DNA of 64,000 bases, taken from contig NC_133296.1 in the NCBI RefSeq assembly GCF_005239225.2, positions 13,392,001 through 13,456,000 of the forward strand, read 5' to 3'. The notes under the pieces are model-generated. The model did not search any database, was not told the origin of the DNA, and saw nothing but the letters and a program-made list of their open reading frames with translations. This document shows, in pieces, positions 11,100 to 23,567 of the stretch. The stretch comes from Populus alba (Eukaryota; Streptophyta; Magnoliopsida; Malpighiales; Salicaceae). The position numbers and the translations under genes are program-made. How positions within the stretch are numbered: the stretch's first letter is position 1; every line of letters starts with the position of its first letter.

Positions 11100-13930
11100 G
11101 TGAGAGTTTTATGAAATAATACTTGATTAAAAAAAAAAAATTGATGACGAAGCTGTGATCATCAGGACAATCGACCCAGTAGAAGTCTAAGAAAGTTTGA
11201 AGATGACGAGACGTATACCATTGAAGAAGAAAGCCATGATGAGGAGTGAGTTGAAGATACCTAAGAATTCTTTTGACAACACTCTAGTGAGAATTAGTCG
11301 AGTCGTACATGAATTGACATACTTTGCTTATTGCAAAAGGAAAATATGGCTTGGTAAAGCTTAGGTATTGGAGGGAACCAACTATACTTTTGTATATGGA
11401 AGAATCAAAAAATGAATCACTATGATTTTAGAAGAGATAGGTGGTAAATACCATGGAAGATGAGATGGGCTTTGCATTTGCTTTTTAAAGAAGTTCCTAA
11501 ATATAACTTTATTGGGATAGATATAACCCATTTGAGGTGAAGCAAGCTTTTACTCCAAGAAAATAATGCAATGGCCCAAGGTCTTTTAGTGCAAAAATGG
11601 GTTGAATAGTATTGATAAGTTGGGTAATGAATATTTAATTTTTCTGGTTATAACAATATTATCAACGTATATAAGGATATAAACTCGAATTGACCAATGG
11701 TTATAAATAAATAATGAAGTATCATATTTGGAGCCTATGAAGCCTAATTCAAAAATGTTTAGAGCTAAATTAAGATTATTATGCTTGTGAGGATTACTTC
11801 AGGCCATAGAGGGATTTCTTCAAGTGATAAACATGGTTAGGGAAAGATAAATGTTTGAACCTTGAAGATTGAGTCATGAAGATGTCTTCTTCAATAATAC
11901 CATGTAGAAAGACATTCTTAACATCTAATTGATGAATAATCCAATTTGATAAAATAGCAATAAAAATAATGAGAGGAATTGTAATGGGCTTGACAGCTAG
12001 GCTATAAGTTTCATCATAATCAAGGATATCTTGTTAGTGGTATCCTTTGGCCATAAGACGAGTTTGCATCTCTCAAGTGATCCATTTACCTAATATTTTT
12101 ATTTTCAATGCCTATTTGTAACTGACTATATTCATCTTAAAAATTGAAAGGACTATAGTCAATGTGCTATTTTGCATAAGAGTTATGAATTGTTCATTAA
12201 TGACTTGACGTCATTCCAAGAATTAATTTGACTGCACTGCTAAAAGTATAGGCTTTATAAGTGTTTTGAAGTTGTAAGAGCTGGTGTTGTGGTGAGAAGC
12301 ATAATAGGTTGACGAGCTACAATATCATCTATAAATCTTTTATGTTTAAAAACATGGCAATTTAAGACACTTGAGAATGCATTGGATTAGGAGTAAAAAT
12401 TATAGTTGGTTTTGAAAAAGGTGTGGCCATGGCCATTTGAGGGTCTTTAGAATTTATCGATAAAGGTTTTGACTATGGGAGTCAAACTATTCATCTAAAA
12501 AAACATTAGTACAAATCAAAAATTAAAACTAGTGGAAGGGTCTAAACACTTATAACCTTTGTGTTTGTTCTATAAACCAAGAAGTCAATGAGAGGAAAAA
12601 ATAATTATCTTTTTTTTTTTTTTTTATTATAAGGTTTGAAGATGAGGACAACAAGCACAACCAAGTGTTTTTCAGAAAATTATAACTAGATTTTGTTTGT
12701 AAAGCAGCTTAAAAAGGCACTTATTTTGGTGATGGAAGATGGCCATATTTTGATAAGATAGGCGGTAGTGGAAAAAGACCTTGTCCGTAACAATAAAAAG
12801 AGTGGAGCCTGTTTTTCAATAAATTTTTATGTTTGTATTTAACTAAGCTATTGTATGAAAGAAGAGGGAAAGTAAAGGGGATGATGTAAGTCCCAAACCA
12901 TATTAACAGAAGAGATGTTGATGCATGTCAAATGAAATAACAACCTTTTTCCAAACATAAGTCATCTATGATCAAATGACCATAGAGCTTATGAAAGGTA
13001 TAGAGCTCTAAATTGTCAAACATCCAATTCAATCTAAAAAATTAAATTGTTATGCAAAGCACTAAGTTATGATTTATACAATTCACTAACATATCCCCTC
13101 AAATGAGAGTACTTTGAGCTAGCTAGAAATGTGCATAGATTCACATTATCTTGTGTTTAATTTTTATCAAATAGAAATAAGAGTGGTGAGATTAAAACTC
13201 GTGACCCGTTTAGTCAAATAAAACTCTGATACCATGTCAAAAAAAACTAATTCAAATAAAAAGTTTAAACTATTAGATGAGACTTCAAGATATAATTTAT
13301 ATAAATTTTTTAACACAAAAATGCATTAAATAAGGTAATAAAAAAAAATAATTTTCAGTGGATAGCCTAGAAAAAAACATATGATGTGATTTTAGAATCA
13401 CTAAAAGGATGTCCAATAGTGACATAAGTAAAGCTTTTAGCTTTTTGAAAATAATCTAGAATGAAGATACCTCCCGTTTTCAAACGTACTCAATTGATAT
13501 CTAAACATCATAGAAAATATTTTCTCCAAAGTGGTATCTAAACATCACAAGAGGTCTCAAGGCCAACAATTTGTTGAAGAACAGGTGCAGATAAAGAAGA
13601 GATAAGGGTGTTCAAGATCAACTCATCATCTTGTTCAAACAAAAATCATAGACAAAATCTGGTGGGGCATTAATAAAAATGGCGGAGCAGGAGAGCTACC
13701 ATCGACGAAGCCATAGAGTTTTTGGCCATACAGGTAGGGAACAAGTTGAGCTTTCTAGGGCAAATAATTGTCATGGTTAATTCTGAGAGTAATCTAGTGG
13801 GTGAGAGGAGTCGGAGGAGGGGAAGATTGAGACATTTTGAGGAGGAGGAGGCAGTAGAGATGGAGACAAACAGCATGGTTGAAAAAAAAAATAAAAAAAA
13901 ATTAACAAGCTATAATACCATATAGAAATT
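11100..13930 (-). mobile_element. Decayed Ty1/copia element, nested TRIM inside
   Basis: Minus-strand relic with recognisable blocks in order. Gag start is near 13680-13780 (blocks like YLYGQKLYGFVDGS across frames), with more gag near 13340-13520. Integrase end lies near 12550-12780 (blocks such as STTAYLI and KGYKCLDP). RT lies near 11780-11945 (QLDVKNVFLHG, LKKSLYGLK) and 11640-11700 (YVDNIVITRK, altered from YVDD). RNase H lies near 11130-11430 (SLVGSLQYL-like and LRYLQL-like blocks). Stops and frame changes are frequent, so it is old. The nested TRIM at 13014-13317 separates gag from pol. Neither LTR could be delimited with confidence. Confidence 0.8.
13014..13317 (-). mobile_element. 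TRIM retrotransposon nested in copia relic
   Basis: Two related direct repeats of about 80 bp, 13014-13091 and 13235-13317, start TGTCAAA and end in TAACA or TAACACA on the plus strand. The minus strand next to the right repeat reads TGGTATCAGAG (13234-13224), a tRNA-Met primer site. The internal part is about 143 bp, too short for any protein. This is the terminal-repeat-retrotransposon-in-miniature structure. It matches the copy at 15057-15356 throughout. Confidence 0.75.
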
Positions 13931-14602
13931 TAAAAAAAAAATTAACAAGTTATAAATACTCGGAATTCAAATACTGTACTAGGACGGAAAAGACATAGAT
14001 AAAATGATTATGTTCTTTATATTTTTTATTTTAAAAAATATATAAATTAACATTAAAATTTATTTTTATATCTCCGACGTAACTTATTAACTTATTATAT
14101 TAAACCAAAAAAATAAAGAAGTTAACTGTGGAACAACTCTGTTTTTTTTTTTTGCGTTTCAAAATGTTTTTGAAAAAATTTAATTTTTTTGTTTTTTATT
14201 TTAAATTAATATTTTTTTAATATTTTTAGATCATTTTTGATGCGCTAATGTTAAAAATAATTTTTAAATAATGAAAAAAAATAATATATTTTAAAATAAA
14301 ATATATTTTAAAAAACAATTAAAATAGGAAAAGCAAGGGGATGATGTCAGTCCCAGACCATGTGAATTGCTTTGCACGCTATAAGTTTTCTTTTGCTTTG
14401 TCCCCAAACCATACCCCACATGTAGGGCACTGTGTCCTCTTTATTTTCTATAATAACTTGGCTTAGCTACCCACATCTACGTACAAACAGCTTCTAGCTA
14501 GGCACCTTCCATGGAGCCTCGAATTTATGTTGGTTTTTATTAATTCAACTTTATGGGATGCCACCAATCATTATCAGACAGAGATGTTAAGGGAAATTCT
14601 CT

Positions 14603-14641
<39 letters not shown>

Positions 14642-15056
14642 TTTATTTCTGAAGCCTTTTACCTCAAGAAATTAAGTGCCCTTGCAATCAGGCAATCTTC
14701 ATGCAGGCATCTATTGATAATAAAAATGGCATGTGATCGTGTCCCCTCCCCCTCCCTCCCTCCCTCCTTCTCTCTCATCTGTGAACAAGAAACTTTGATT
14801 AGAAAATGGAGTCATGATATTAATAACAATTAGCATGTATTATATCACACGAATTAGAAAAGTTCTTAGCAAATAATCAACTGATTAGATTATAAACAAG
14901 AAAGCATGAATGTAGCCTGTCAAGGCAGTCATAGAATATAGGCAAGGGAGTTGCTTATAGAACCAAGATTCGTGTGTTTTGGAGGTTTAAAACCGGTTGG
15001 TAATGAGTGAGTTAAGGTTTACTCCCATGTGATCTTTTTGGGTTTGATATTTATCG
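13931..15056. other. Intergenic: small TIR-element relic and simple repeats
   Basis: No gene. 14152-14325 resembles a dispersed small element seen elsewhere in the window (30005, 37929, 57362, 63001). A poly-T run lies at 14604-14634 and a CCCT-rich pyrimidine tract at about 14743-14775. Confidence 0.5.
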
Positions 15057-15356
15057 TGTCAAAAAATCAACTTTAACCCAAAAAGCTTAAATTTATTAGA
15101 ATGAGGTCCAGGATATGATTTATTATTCTCTTAACACAGTCCCCTCAAGTGAAAGTCCTTTGAGCTTAAAACTTACACATGCCTACATTATCTTATATGT
15201 AATTTTTTATCAAATAATAGAGATAGTAAGATTCGGAACTCGTGACCGCCTGATCATTAAGGCTCTGATACCATGTCAAATAATCAATTCAACCCAAAAG
15301 CTTAAGCTATTAGGTAGGTTATCCTTAAAATATGATTTATATTTATTTTTTACACA
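15057..15356 (-). mobile_element. TRIM retrotransposon
   Basis: Terminal direct repeats of about 82 bp at 15057-15138 and 15274-15356 both begin TGTCAAA and end ACACA on the plus strand. The primer site TGGTATCAGAGC reads on the minus strand at 15273-15262. The internal region is about 135 bp and noncoding. No matching 5-bp target duplication is visible in the flanks. Confidence 0.82.
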
Positions 15357-16611
15357 TTGATCTGGACATCGATGATACTTCGTACGGCGATTCAATTAAA
15401 AAAAAAAAAAAAAAAAATCGATGTTAATATTTAAAACTGGTCCTGCAAATACCCTTAAACTTCCACTATCCCTGAGGGACAGTTCCAAATCCAGCCAATG
15501 AAAATTAGGTTCGAACTCCCAACGAGTACTTTGAACTCTTGAGATGTTAATTTGGCTTTCTCTCTCGGTGGGTTTTTGTCCTGACGGAGCAAATCATGAA
15601 AAAAGAAACTTCAGTAAGTGAACTTACATTGCTCCATACTATGAACATAATGCTGAACCTGCTTTGGATTAGCAAGTTGACCCGGCACGATTTTGAAACC
15701 TTTATCTTTGATTTCGTTTCAATTCCAAAATAAAAAAACAACAATTACCCGCTAATTTTGGTTGCTTACTAATTGAACTTTAACCAAAACTAATCTAGTA
15801 TTTTAGTTGGGTTAATAATGAGTTGACATACATAATATTATTTTTGATTAAAGAATGATTTAACTTTAATAGAAGGGATCTTTCGATATAAATGTTTTTT
15901 GATGGTTAATGTGGGGTATTTTGGGTAATTGGATTTTTAAAATGCATAGTGAATTACATGTAACCCTTTAAAATAATCCAATGAACTTCTTTCTGACAAG
16001 GGTTTTTTTGTATTTTCCAAGAATTTATAGAAAATAAAATTACTAAACATTACTTACAATTTAAAATTTTTAGGCCTTGGTTTCAGGAGCTTAGTTGTAT
16101 CTTATCTATGGTTTGTTTGTTAATATTGTTAGATCCTAAGAAGCATTTTTTAATTTTTGGGGCAGACACAAAAAAAAAAAAAAATGAAAATGTCGTAACA
16201 CTGTGCCTCGCCGTGTCAGCGTGTTATCCCACTAAGTTGTGTTTTGGTGGTTGTATGCAGCTGACTTTGGACGTTGTAATCCCGTGATTCCGCCACATTT
16301 TTTGTCTGTATTTTCTGCGGATGCTTAGGGGGGCGCTTGGTTGGGTCGATCATTTGATTCATCTTGGCCGTTCTCTTTTCTTTATGGGTGGCATGTGGTA
16401 TAATAGTTCAGTGTGGTTTAGCTTGAAAATTGCTTTTCTTTCTTTTCTTCATTTTCTTTCTCGAATCGTGTGTTCAGCCATGCAAAATTCTATCAGCTCT
16501 TCCAATTTTAATTTTTTCTTTTCATTCAATCTTCTCTTCTTTTATTTGGAAATTGTTTTATTTACATTGATTGTTTCTAATTGAATTTTATTTTCGATTT
16601 CATCCCTGATC

Positions 16612-17111
16612 NNNNNNNNNNNNNNNNNNNNNNNNNNNNNNNNNNNNNNNNNNNNNNNNNNNNNNNNNNNNNNNNNNNNNNNNNNNNNNNNNNNNNNNNN
16701 NNNNNNNNNNNNNNNNNNNNNNNNNNNNNNNNNNNNNNNNNNNNNNNNNNNNNNNNNNNNNNNNNNNNNNNNNNNNNNNNNNNNNNNNNNNNNNNNNNNN
16801 NNNNNNNNNNNNNNNNNNNNNNNNNNNNNNNNNNNNNNNNNNNNNNNNNNNNNNNNNNNNNNNNNNNNNNNNNNNNNNNNNNNNNNNNNNNNNNNNNNNN
16901 NNNNNNNNNNNNNNNNNNNNNNNNNNNNNNNNNNNNNNNNNNNNNNNNNNNNNNNNNNNNNNNNNNNNNNNNNNNNNNNNNNNNNNNNNNNNNNNNNNNN
17001 NNNNNNNNNNNNNNNNNNNNNNNNNNNNNNNNNNNNNNNNNNNNNNNNNNNNNNNNNNNNNNNNNNNNNNNNNNNNNNNNNNNNNNNNNNNNNNNNNNNN
17101 NNNNNNNNNNN
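16612..17111. other. Assembly gap, 500 N
   Basis: Exactly 500 ambiguous bases, a conventional placeholder for a gap of unknown or estimated size. Open frames reported across it are artefacts. Confidence 0.99.
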
Positions 17112-17582
17112 GGGAAGGGGCCATCAACCCCGGTCAGTCAGACCTGGTGCTAGACCACCAATCATCTTCGTCTCTTGAACAGAGAAGATCGGGCAGAGGA
17201 GCAAAGGGGAAGGACCAGGGAAGAACAACCCAGAACACAGATGGTAACAGAACCAGGGGGGAAAGAAGCCAACGTACCCCAGCTTCGCCTTCGTCTTCAT
17301 AACACAAAGACAGTGAGCAGATGAATAACAGAGAACAAGAGCAAGAAAACAAAGAAAGGAGCGACTGGAAACAAGAACAGGGGACGAACAAGCCAAGAAC
17401 CGGAGAAAAACAGAGAGAAAGGGACGAACATAAGCAGAGGAAATCCACCGTGACCAGAAAACATTGTTGCTGCTGCCTTATAATCGGTGTATCCAGAGCC
17501 AGGTAAGTAAGTTTTCTCTTTCACCGCTTTTCTAATTCACTTCCTACTGTACACTCTCAATTAATTCTCTTCATCAGCTAAT

Positions 17583-17608
17583 GCACGCGTGATTTAGTTC
17601 ACGCGTGC
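17583..17608. repeat. Perfect 10-bp inverted repeat in the LTR
   Basis: GCACGCGTGA and its exact complement TCACGCGTGC flank a 6-base loop (TTTAGT). A GC-rich hairpin could form in the LTR transcript or DNA. Confidence 0.85.
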
Positions 17609-17812
17609 TTCATGTTGCCCAGCCCGGGTCACTGCTTAGGCTAGTGACCGGCCTGGCTGGCTGGGCCTAGCCCATCCCATGTGGGCTGGGCTGGGCCCGG
17701 CCCCCACCAAAAAAATTATGCTGGGCTGGGCCCAGCCCAGTCCAAAAAATAAAAAATAAAATAGAAGCCAAAAAAAAAAATATGTATAGCATGGAAAAAA
17801 ATAATAAATATA

Positions 17813-18120
17813 AATTTATTGGTTTATTCACTGATGTCAGAGTTAGGAATAAAAATACCGGTTTAAATTTATATTATTCATTATATTTTATTTTTATTTA
17901 GCAAGAAAAAAAAATAATATAAATTTATTGGTTTATTCACTGACGCCAGAGTCAGGAATAAAAATACCGGTTTAAAAATTTATATTATTCATTGTATTTT
18001 TATTTTTTATTTAATAAAAAAATGTGCATGCGTAAAAATAAATTTATTTTATTTGTTTATTCACTGACGCCAGAGTTAGGAATAAAAAAATACTGATTTA
18101 AATTTGTTTTGTTTTTTATA
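17813..18120. repeat. Tandem subrepeats in gypsy-type LTR, 3 copies
   Basis: Three units start at about 17813, 17922 and 18041, each with TTTATTCACTGA, GGAATAAAAATAC and an AT-rich spacer. The period is about 109-119 bp. A related single unit occurs at about 34855 in the second LTR copy. Confidence 0.85.
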
Positions 18121-18487
18121 GCTGCGTAATATTTACCAACACCATAGTTGGAAATATTCATAGTTAAATATTCACTTGTGCTAGAGTCAGGAATATTATA
18201 AGCAAATTTTCATAGCATAAAATAATAAACATTTAGCAATTTAAGATGAAACTAGCAATGCAGCCTGCCTCAGGTAGGACGTTTAAGGGGTGATAATATC
18301 TTCCCTTTTACGTAACCAGTCCCGAATCATAAAATCTCTATTGACCAGTTAGGGTTCCTAGTGACCATAATACTAGGTGGCGACTCCTTAAACAAAGACA
18401 ATTCCCCATTAAAGAACAGGATGCCAAAAATCCGTTCTTTCCAAAGGTTTAAAAATTTTTAAGGCCGCCGCGATGTCGGGTGCGACA

Positions 18488-19128
18488 ACAAGTTAACTCG
18501 GATCATTTTTTTTATCTCTTGTTAAAATATATATTTTTTTAATTTTATATACATTGGGTTAATTAGGAATTAGATTTTATATTTACTTTAATTTGTTGCA
18601 TATTAAATTATCAGTGTCTCATAACTCAAGTCGCAAATTCATTTAGTTGACCCACATATTCACAAAAATGTGAATATTAAACTAGAGGACTTCTATTTAA
18701 ACATAAAAACATAGTAACAGATTGCATGAAATCTATCTGATTTGATTTGAAACCAATATATAAGCATATCTACCATTTTTATTGGAGTTTCCTTGTCTTG
18801 TTGAACTATCATCTTGTGTTGAATTTGTTGCCATTGAAACTCCTTCGTCCTCCAATGTCTCTCCACCAGAACAACCTTTAGGGATTAAGTCACGAGCAGT
18901 TGGCAAGACAAAGGGTTGCTATAAATCCCAGGAAATTAATAAAACAGATTTATTTGCACCAGATAGAACTTCATACAATTTTTTTTTTTTTTTTCATATG
19001 AAACTCTGTCGAATTCATATATGGCTAAACTTTAGTACACAAGGTATAAAATCCATACCTAATATCATGAATTATCAAAATAATCATTTGAAGAAGAAAA
19101 AAAAAGGAGAAGACCAAATAAGAGTTTA
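18488..19128. other. Intergenic, 3' flank of broken OMT
   Basis: AT-rich DNA with no recognisable gene. A poly-T run lies near 18979-18994. The open frame 18782-19138 shows no domain I recognise. Confidence 0.45.
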
Positions 19129-19434
19129 TCAAGGATGAAGCTCAATGAGAGCTCTTGTGCCAAGCACGTTATGTATCTTATAGCTGATGAAACCTGCATC
19201 AAAGAAGAGCTTAGCCCACTCCATTTCATTCCTTTCTAGGCCAGTAACAGTCACCATCATTTCTAGATCCCAAAGCAGTTGCGTTTCATTTGACTCCTCG
19301 CCGTTTTGGCTCCCTCTCACTATGTCTATGATTATCACCTTCCCAACCTTCTGCTGGCCCTTGCTCGTAATTACATGTTTGCATTGCGTTAGTATTTTCG
19401 CGCAGTCTTCATCACTCCAGTCATGCAGTGTCCA
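19129..19434 (-). pseudogene. O-methyltransferase exon 2 of split copy
   Basis: Encodes the C-terminal part of a plant SAM-dependent O-methyltransferase (COMT-like, Methyltransf_2). It starts after a CAG acceptor with W-T-L-H-D-W-S-D-E-D-C, where the His is the catalytic base of the family, continues through GKVIIIDIVRG and GLERNEMEWAKLFF, and ends ALIELHP. The frame is open for 101 codons plus stop (TGA 19131-19129). It is clearly related to exon 2 of the intact gene at 40420-40728. Its upstream exon survives only as a fragment at 25941-26102, with about 6.5 kb of transposon-rich DNA between. Without the rest of exon 1 it cannot make an enzyme. Confidence 0.88.
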
Positions 19435-19773
19435 CTGTTCATCATTTTCCATGATTAGGACATGTTACAATTACAAAATAAACTAAAAAAACTATCCAGG
19501 TTTCACAATGCATGCATTGTTCATCAAGACTCATTAAACTACTCACGTCATTATTCATAACTATTTTTACTTTTTTAGGTCCATGTAGTTTTTGTGCTTT
19601 GTGCTTCTTATTAAATAATATTTATGTAGTCTTTTTTATTAAGGATAGAATAGTACTTTCAATTTAACCTATATATACTTTATTTATATTGAGGTTAAGA
19701 CTATGCACTCATAATATATAGATTATTCAGAATTTTAGCCTCCTTTTTGTGTTTGATTTCAATTATTTCAATA

Positions 19774-22110
19774 TGATATTAGAGCTGGTTTTATGGAACG
19801 AAGCTTAATCCCGACCACAACTTAATTTTTTGGAGTGATATTTTGTCTTCCGCTTCTGCAAAAATTTGGTATTTCATCTTCCCTTCAACCTTTGTAATTT
19901 GATATTTGCATTTAGTTTCTATAATTATTTTGGTATTTCATTAAGATGATATTTGTTTAGTTTCTGTAATCTTTGTTCTTTGTGACCGTTGATTATGGCT
20001 ACTAAAAGAGATGATTCGCTTTAGTCTATGAGTATGAGGTTAGATGGGAAGAACTATTTGTATTAGAGTTATGTAATGAGAAATTTTCTTCAGGGTAAGA
20101 AGATGTGGGGGTATGTTAGTGGAACTTATATGATACCTAAGAATATTGAGGAGGGTGATGTTGTTTTGATAGATACATGGGAAGCAAATAATGCAAAGAT
20201 CATTACTTGGATCAACAATTCTGTTGAACATTCGATATGTATGCTGTTGGCGAAGTATGAGACAACAAAAGAGGTTTGAGATCATCTGCAAAGGTTATTC
20301 ACACAATCAAATTTTGCGAAACAGTATCAATTAGAGAATGGCATACAAGCTATTCATCAAAAGAATATGAGTATTCAAGAGTTTTATTCTGCTATGACAG
20401 ATCTTTAAGATCAATTGGCTCTTATATAATTGGCAGAATTAAAGGCATATGGTGCTTATATTGAGCGTAGAGGGCAACAACGATTGGTACAGTTTTTAAC
20501 AGCACTTTGCAATGATTTGAAAAGACTTAGAGGTTTAATTCTGCATCGTTCTCCACTACCTTTTGTTGACTCTGTTGTTAGTGAGTTATTGGCTGAAGAA
20601 ATACATCTTCAGTCTTATTCTGAAAAGGGAATTGTTTCTGCTTCAAATCTTTCAGTATTAGCAGTGTCTTTTAAGTCATTCTCTAATCATCAGAATAAGC
20701 CTTACACACGGGTTAGCTTTGATGAGTGCAGTTTCTGTAAGTAGAAAGGTTATTGGGAGGCTCAATGTCTTAAGTTGAGACAGCAGAATCAAGCTTAGAA
20801 GTCTGGCAATTAGTCACAATCTAATGCTCATAAACCACTTCAGAGTTATAAACCACCACACCATAACACTGCAACAGTAGCTTCCCCCATAATATTTTGG
20901 CTGGGTAATTTCATAACTTTCTCTCCTCGCAACCACAAGCAATGCATGCTGCTTCTTCTTCCAAAGGTATGTTGCCTCATAGTTCCTCAGGTATGTCACA
21001 CTTTGAATAGGTCTTAGATTCTGGTGCTTCCCATCATGTCTATAGATTCCTCATCTTTTACCTTTGTGTCCCCTTTGTCCTCCATTCTTGTTATGATTAT
21101 TGATGGCACTCTCATGTCCTTAAAAGGTGTTGGTTCTGTTGTCACACCTCACTTGTCTCTCCTTAATTTTTATCTTATTCCAAAACTAAAATTGAATCTT
21201 GCGTTTGTTGGTCAAATATGTGATTCTGGTGATCATTTAGTCCTGTTTTCTGGTTCGTTTTGTTGTATACAGGATCTGCAGTCTCAGAAGCTGATTGGAA
21301 CAGGCCATAGGGAGAATGAACTATATATTTTGGATGAGTTAAAAGTGCCAGTTGCTGCTGCTACCACTGCCACTACTATCGTTGATTTGTCTTCCTTTCG
21401 TTTGAGTCTTTCATCTTCTAGTTTTTATTTATGGCATTCCTGTCTAGATCATGTTTTGTCTTCTCGTTTGAGATTTTTGGCATCCACAGGAGCTTTAGGA
21501 AATTTGAAAACTTGTGACATTTCTTATTGTAGTTGATGTTAATTAGCAAAAAATTTTGCCTTACCTTTTAATCAAAGTATTTATGTTTCTTCTTCACCAT
21601 TTGATTTGATTCATTATGATGTATAGGGACCTTCTCTTGTTGCCACAAAAGGAGAGTCTCGATATTATGTCTTTTTTATTGATAATCATACTCATTATTA
21701 TTGGGTTTATTTAATGAAACATTATTATGAATTCTTTAAGATATATGCAGCTTTTCGAGCTCTTATCAAAACTCAATATTTTGCTATGATCAAATGCTTT
21801 AGGTGTGATTTGGGTGGGGAATACACCTCTAATAAATTTTTTCAATTGCTTACCCTAATTATTCCTCATTTAGAGTCTTTGGTTGTACTTGTTTCGTTCT
21901 TCGTCCTATGTAGAACGAAGTAAGCTATCCTCTCGATCTGCTATTTGTGTCTTTCTGGGTTATGGTGAAGGTAAAAAGGATTATCGTTTTTTTGATCCAA
22001 TAACTCAGAAACTTTATGTGTCTTGTCATATTGTATTCCTTGAGCATATATCTTTCTTTTCTATTTCATCCACTACTCATAGCCGACTAAATATGATCTT
22101 ATTAATTTCT
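19774..22110 (+). mobile_element. Decayed Ty1/copia element inside the OMT intron
   Basis: Plus-strand relic. A degenerate primer-site-like TGATATTAGAGCTGG is at 19774-19788 and the gag start ATG at 19995. Gag blocks lie at 20076-20744 with several in-frame stops, followed by a broken CCHC knuckle near 20730-20780. A protease motif LDSGASHH is near 21012-21040, GAG-pre-integrase near 21290-21530, and integrase blocks at 21600-22080 (HYDV-stop-GPS, CDLGGEYTS, CVFLGY). No reverse transcriptase follows, so the element is truncated after integrase. LTR-like AT-rich DNA precedes it, but its start is unclear. Confidence 0.82.
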
Positions 22111-22618
22111 TTTGTTTTTTTCTTTAAAAATTATGTTATCATGGTTTTATATGTTGAAATGTGTTTCTTTATGCATGCTCTCACATATACACTAACAGAG
22201 TTTATTCTTGCATTACATTAAAAACCGTTATTACAAAATAGAATTATAAGTTACTCTTTTAAAAAATTAAAAGAATAAAAAAAGTTGTCTTTTCATTTAC
22301 ATTGTTCAAGAGGCAAGAATTTCTACATTTTGATCCTTTTTGTTTTCAAAATATACATTTCAATCATAAAGCTTTATTTATATTATATTTCAGTCCCTAG
22401 CTAACAATTGAGAGATGAGAAAGAGAGCCATCAAAAAGGGAAGGAGAGAGAGTTTTTGGTCAACCCTGTTTTGGCCACACAAAAAATATTGATCATAGTG
22501 TCAATGAGTTTATCTTGAAGAGAGGAGTTCATTGAAAATGATTTGATCCTTTAATCTTGTTGAAAAAAATAGTTCAGAATTCAAAAAGTTTGTTTAATCT
22601 TGGGTTCTTAGTTTGATT
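22111..22618. other. Intergenic between copia relic and hAT element
   Basis: AT-rich with no gene recognised. Purine-rich AGAGAGATGAGAAAGAGAG-type text near 22410-22455 looks like part of another dispersed repeat. Confidence 0.4.
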
Positions 22619-23567
22619 TAGGGCTGAGTATTTTCAGTTCGGTCCGGTTTTGGACCAAAATAAACAACCAAACCGATTTTTTAAAGATTTTAAACCAAAC
22701 CGAACCAAAAACCGGTTCAAACTGATTAATTTTGGTTCAGTTAGATTTTTTTCCCTTCCAAACCAGTTTAAACCAAAATTATGATGCTCGAGCTAATTTC
22801 ATATTCAATCCACTCCTTCTACAGGGAATGTTACAAGGCCTACCGGTTGCAAACAAATAGAAAGCAATTCCTAACTTTATGCATACACCCAAATCTCATC
22901 CTATTGAGGTCACTAAAGATTTGATCAAGTGCATGATAACTGGATTCAACTAAAAGCATTTCCAAAAGCAATTACCAAACATCACCATAGGGAAAGAATT
23001 AAACAGAAGCGTAAGCAGGTCTTGGCCAACAAATGAAACTACTAAAATTATCAAGCACAATAAAGCCACAAGATTTGGGCCAATAACATGCAAATCTAAG
23101 AGATGAGAGACAGAGATAGAGAACATGGAAGAGAAGAAGACAGATTTGAGAGATAAAAGACAGAGAATAAGTAGAGGAGGCGACTAAGAATGCATTTAGG
23201 TTTAGGTATATAAAACCCTTTCAAATTTGGGAGCCAAAGGAGCATAGAGCAGGAGCTTAACAACTAACAAGTAACAATCGTAGAGCTGGGCATGAAGAAA
23301 AAGCAAAGAGGAGAGATGCAGAGAGCAAAGGGAGGGGGGGCAGCTGAATGTTACTTTAGGTTAAGGGTTAAAAAACATTCTATTTATACTTGCTTTTTTC
23401 TTAAGTGCGTGCCTGGTTGAACTAATTCGGTTCAATCGGCTTCAGACTTTAGAAACCAAAACCAAACATAATCGAAACTTTTTTATGGTTTTTTAATCGG
23501 TTAATTTGGTTTTTTTTGTTCGATTTTTTTAGTTTTTTCGGTTTATCGGGTTTTTTGCTCACTCCTA
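22619..23567. mobile_element. Non-autonomous hAT-type DNA transposon
   Basis: A 949-bp element with imperfect terminal inverted repeats: left end TAGGGCTGAGTATTTT and, on the complement, right end TAGGAGTGAGCAAAAA. It is flanked by a perfect 8-bp duplication GTTTGATT at 22611-22618 and 23568-23575. The subterminal DNA is rich in AACCGGTT/AACCGAAC-like words on both sides, as in many plant hAT elements. No transposase frame is present. Confidence 0.88.

Larger units (their letters stand above)
16191..18487. mobile_element. Ty3/gypsy-type LTR spanning the assembly gap
   Basis: A likely single long LTR running from TGTCGTAACAC (16191) to GGGTGCGACA (18487), with TGTCG/CGACA inverted ends. It contains a purine-rich segment after the gap, a GC-rich GGGCTGGGC section (17610-17710), three tandem subrepeats, and a 3' part with GGTGGCGACTCC near 18376. 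The 3' part (18050-18487) is closely matched at 34858-35337. I could not identify a primer site, polypurine tract or target duplication, so orientation and solo status are unsure. Confidence 0.6.

Noticed and set aside
16581..17153. Open frames of 175-190 codons across the N run
   Set aside because: They consist almost entirely of ambiguous bases.
17124..17524. Overlapping open frames after the gap
   Set aside because: They lie in purine-rich LTR DNA; no domain is recognised and composition explains the open frames on both strands.
19187..19486. Plus-strand open frame opposite OMT exon 2 (same at 40475-40762)
   Set aside because: It is conserved in both copies only because the OMT exon on the other strand is conserved.
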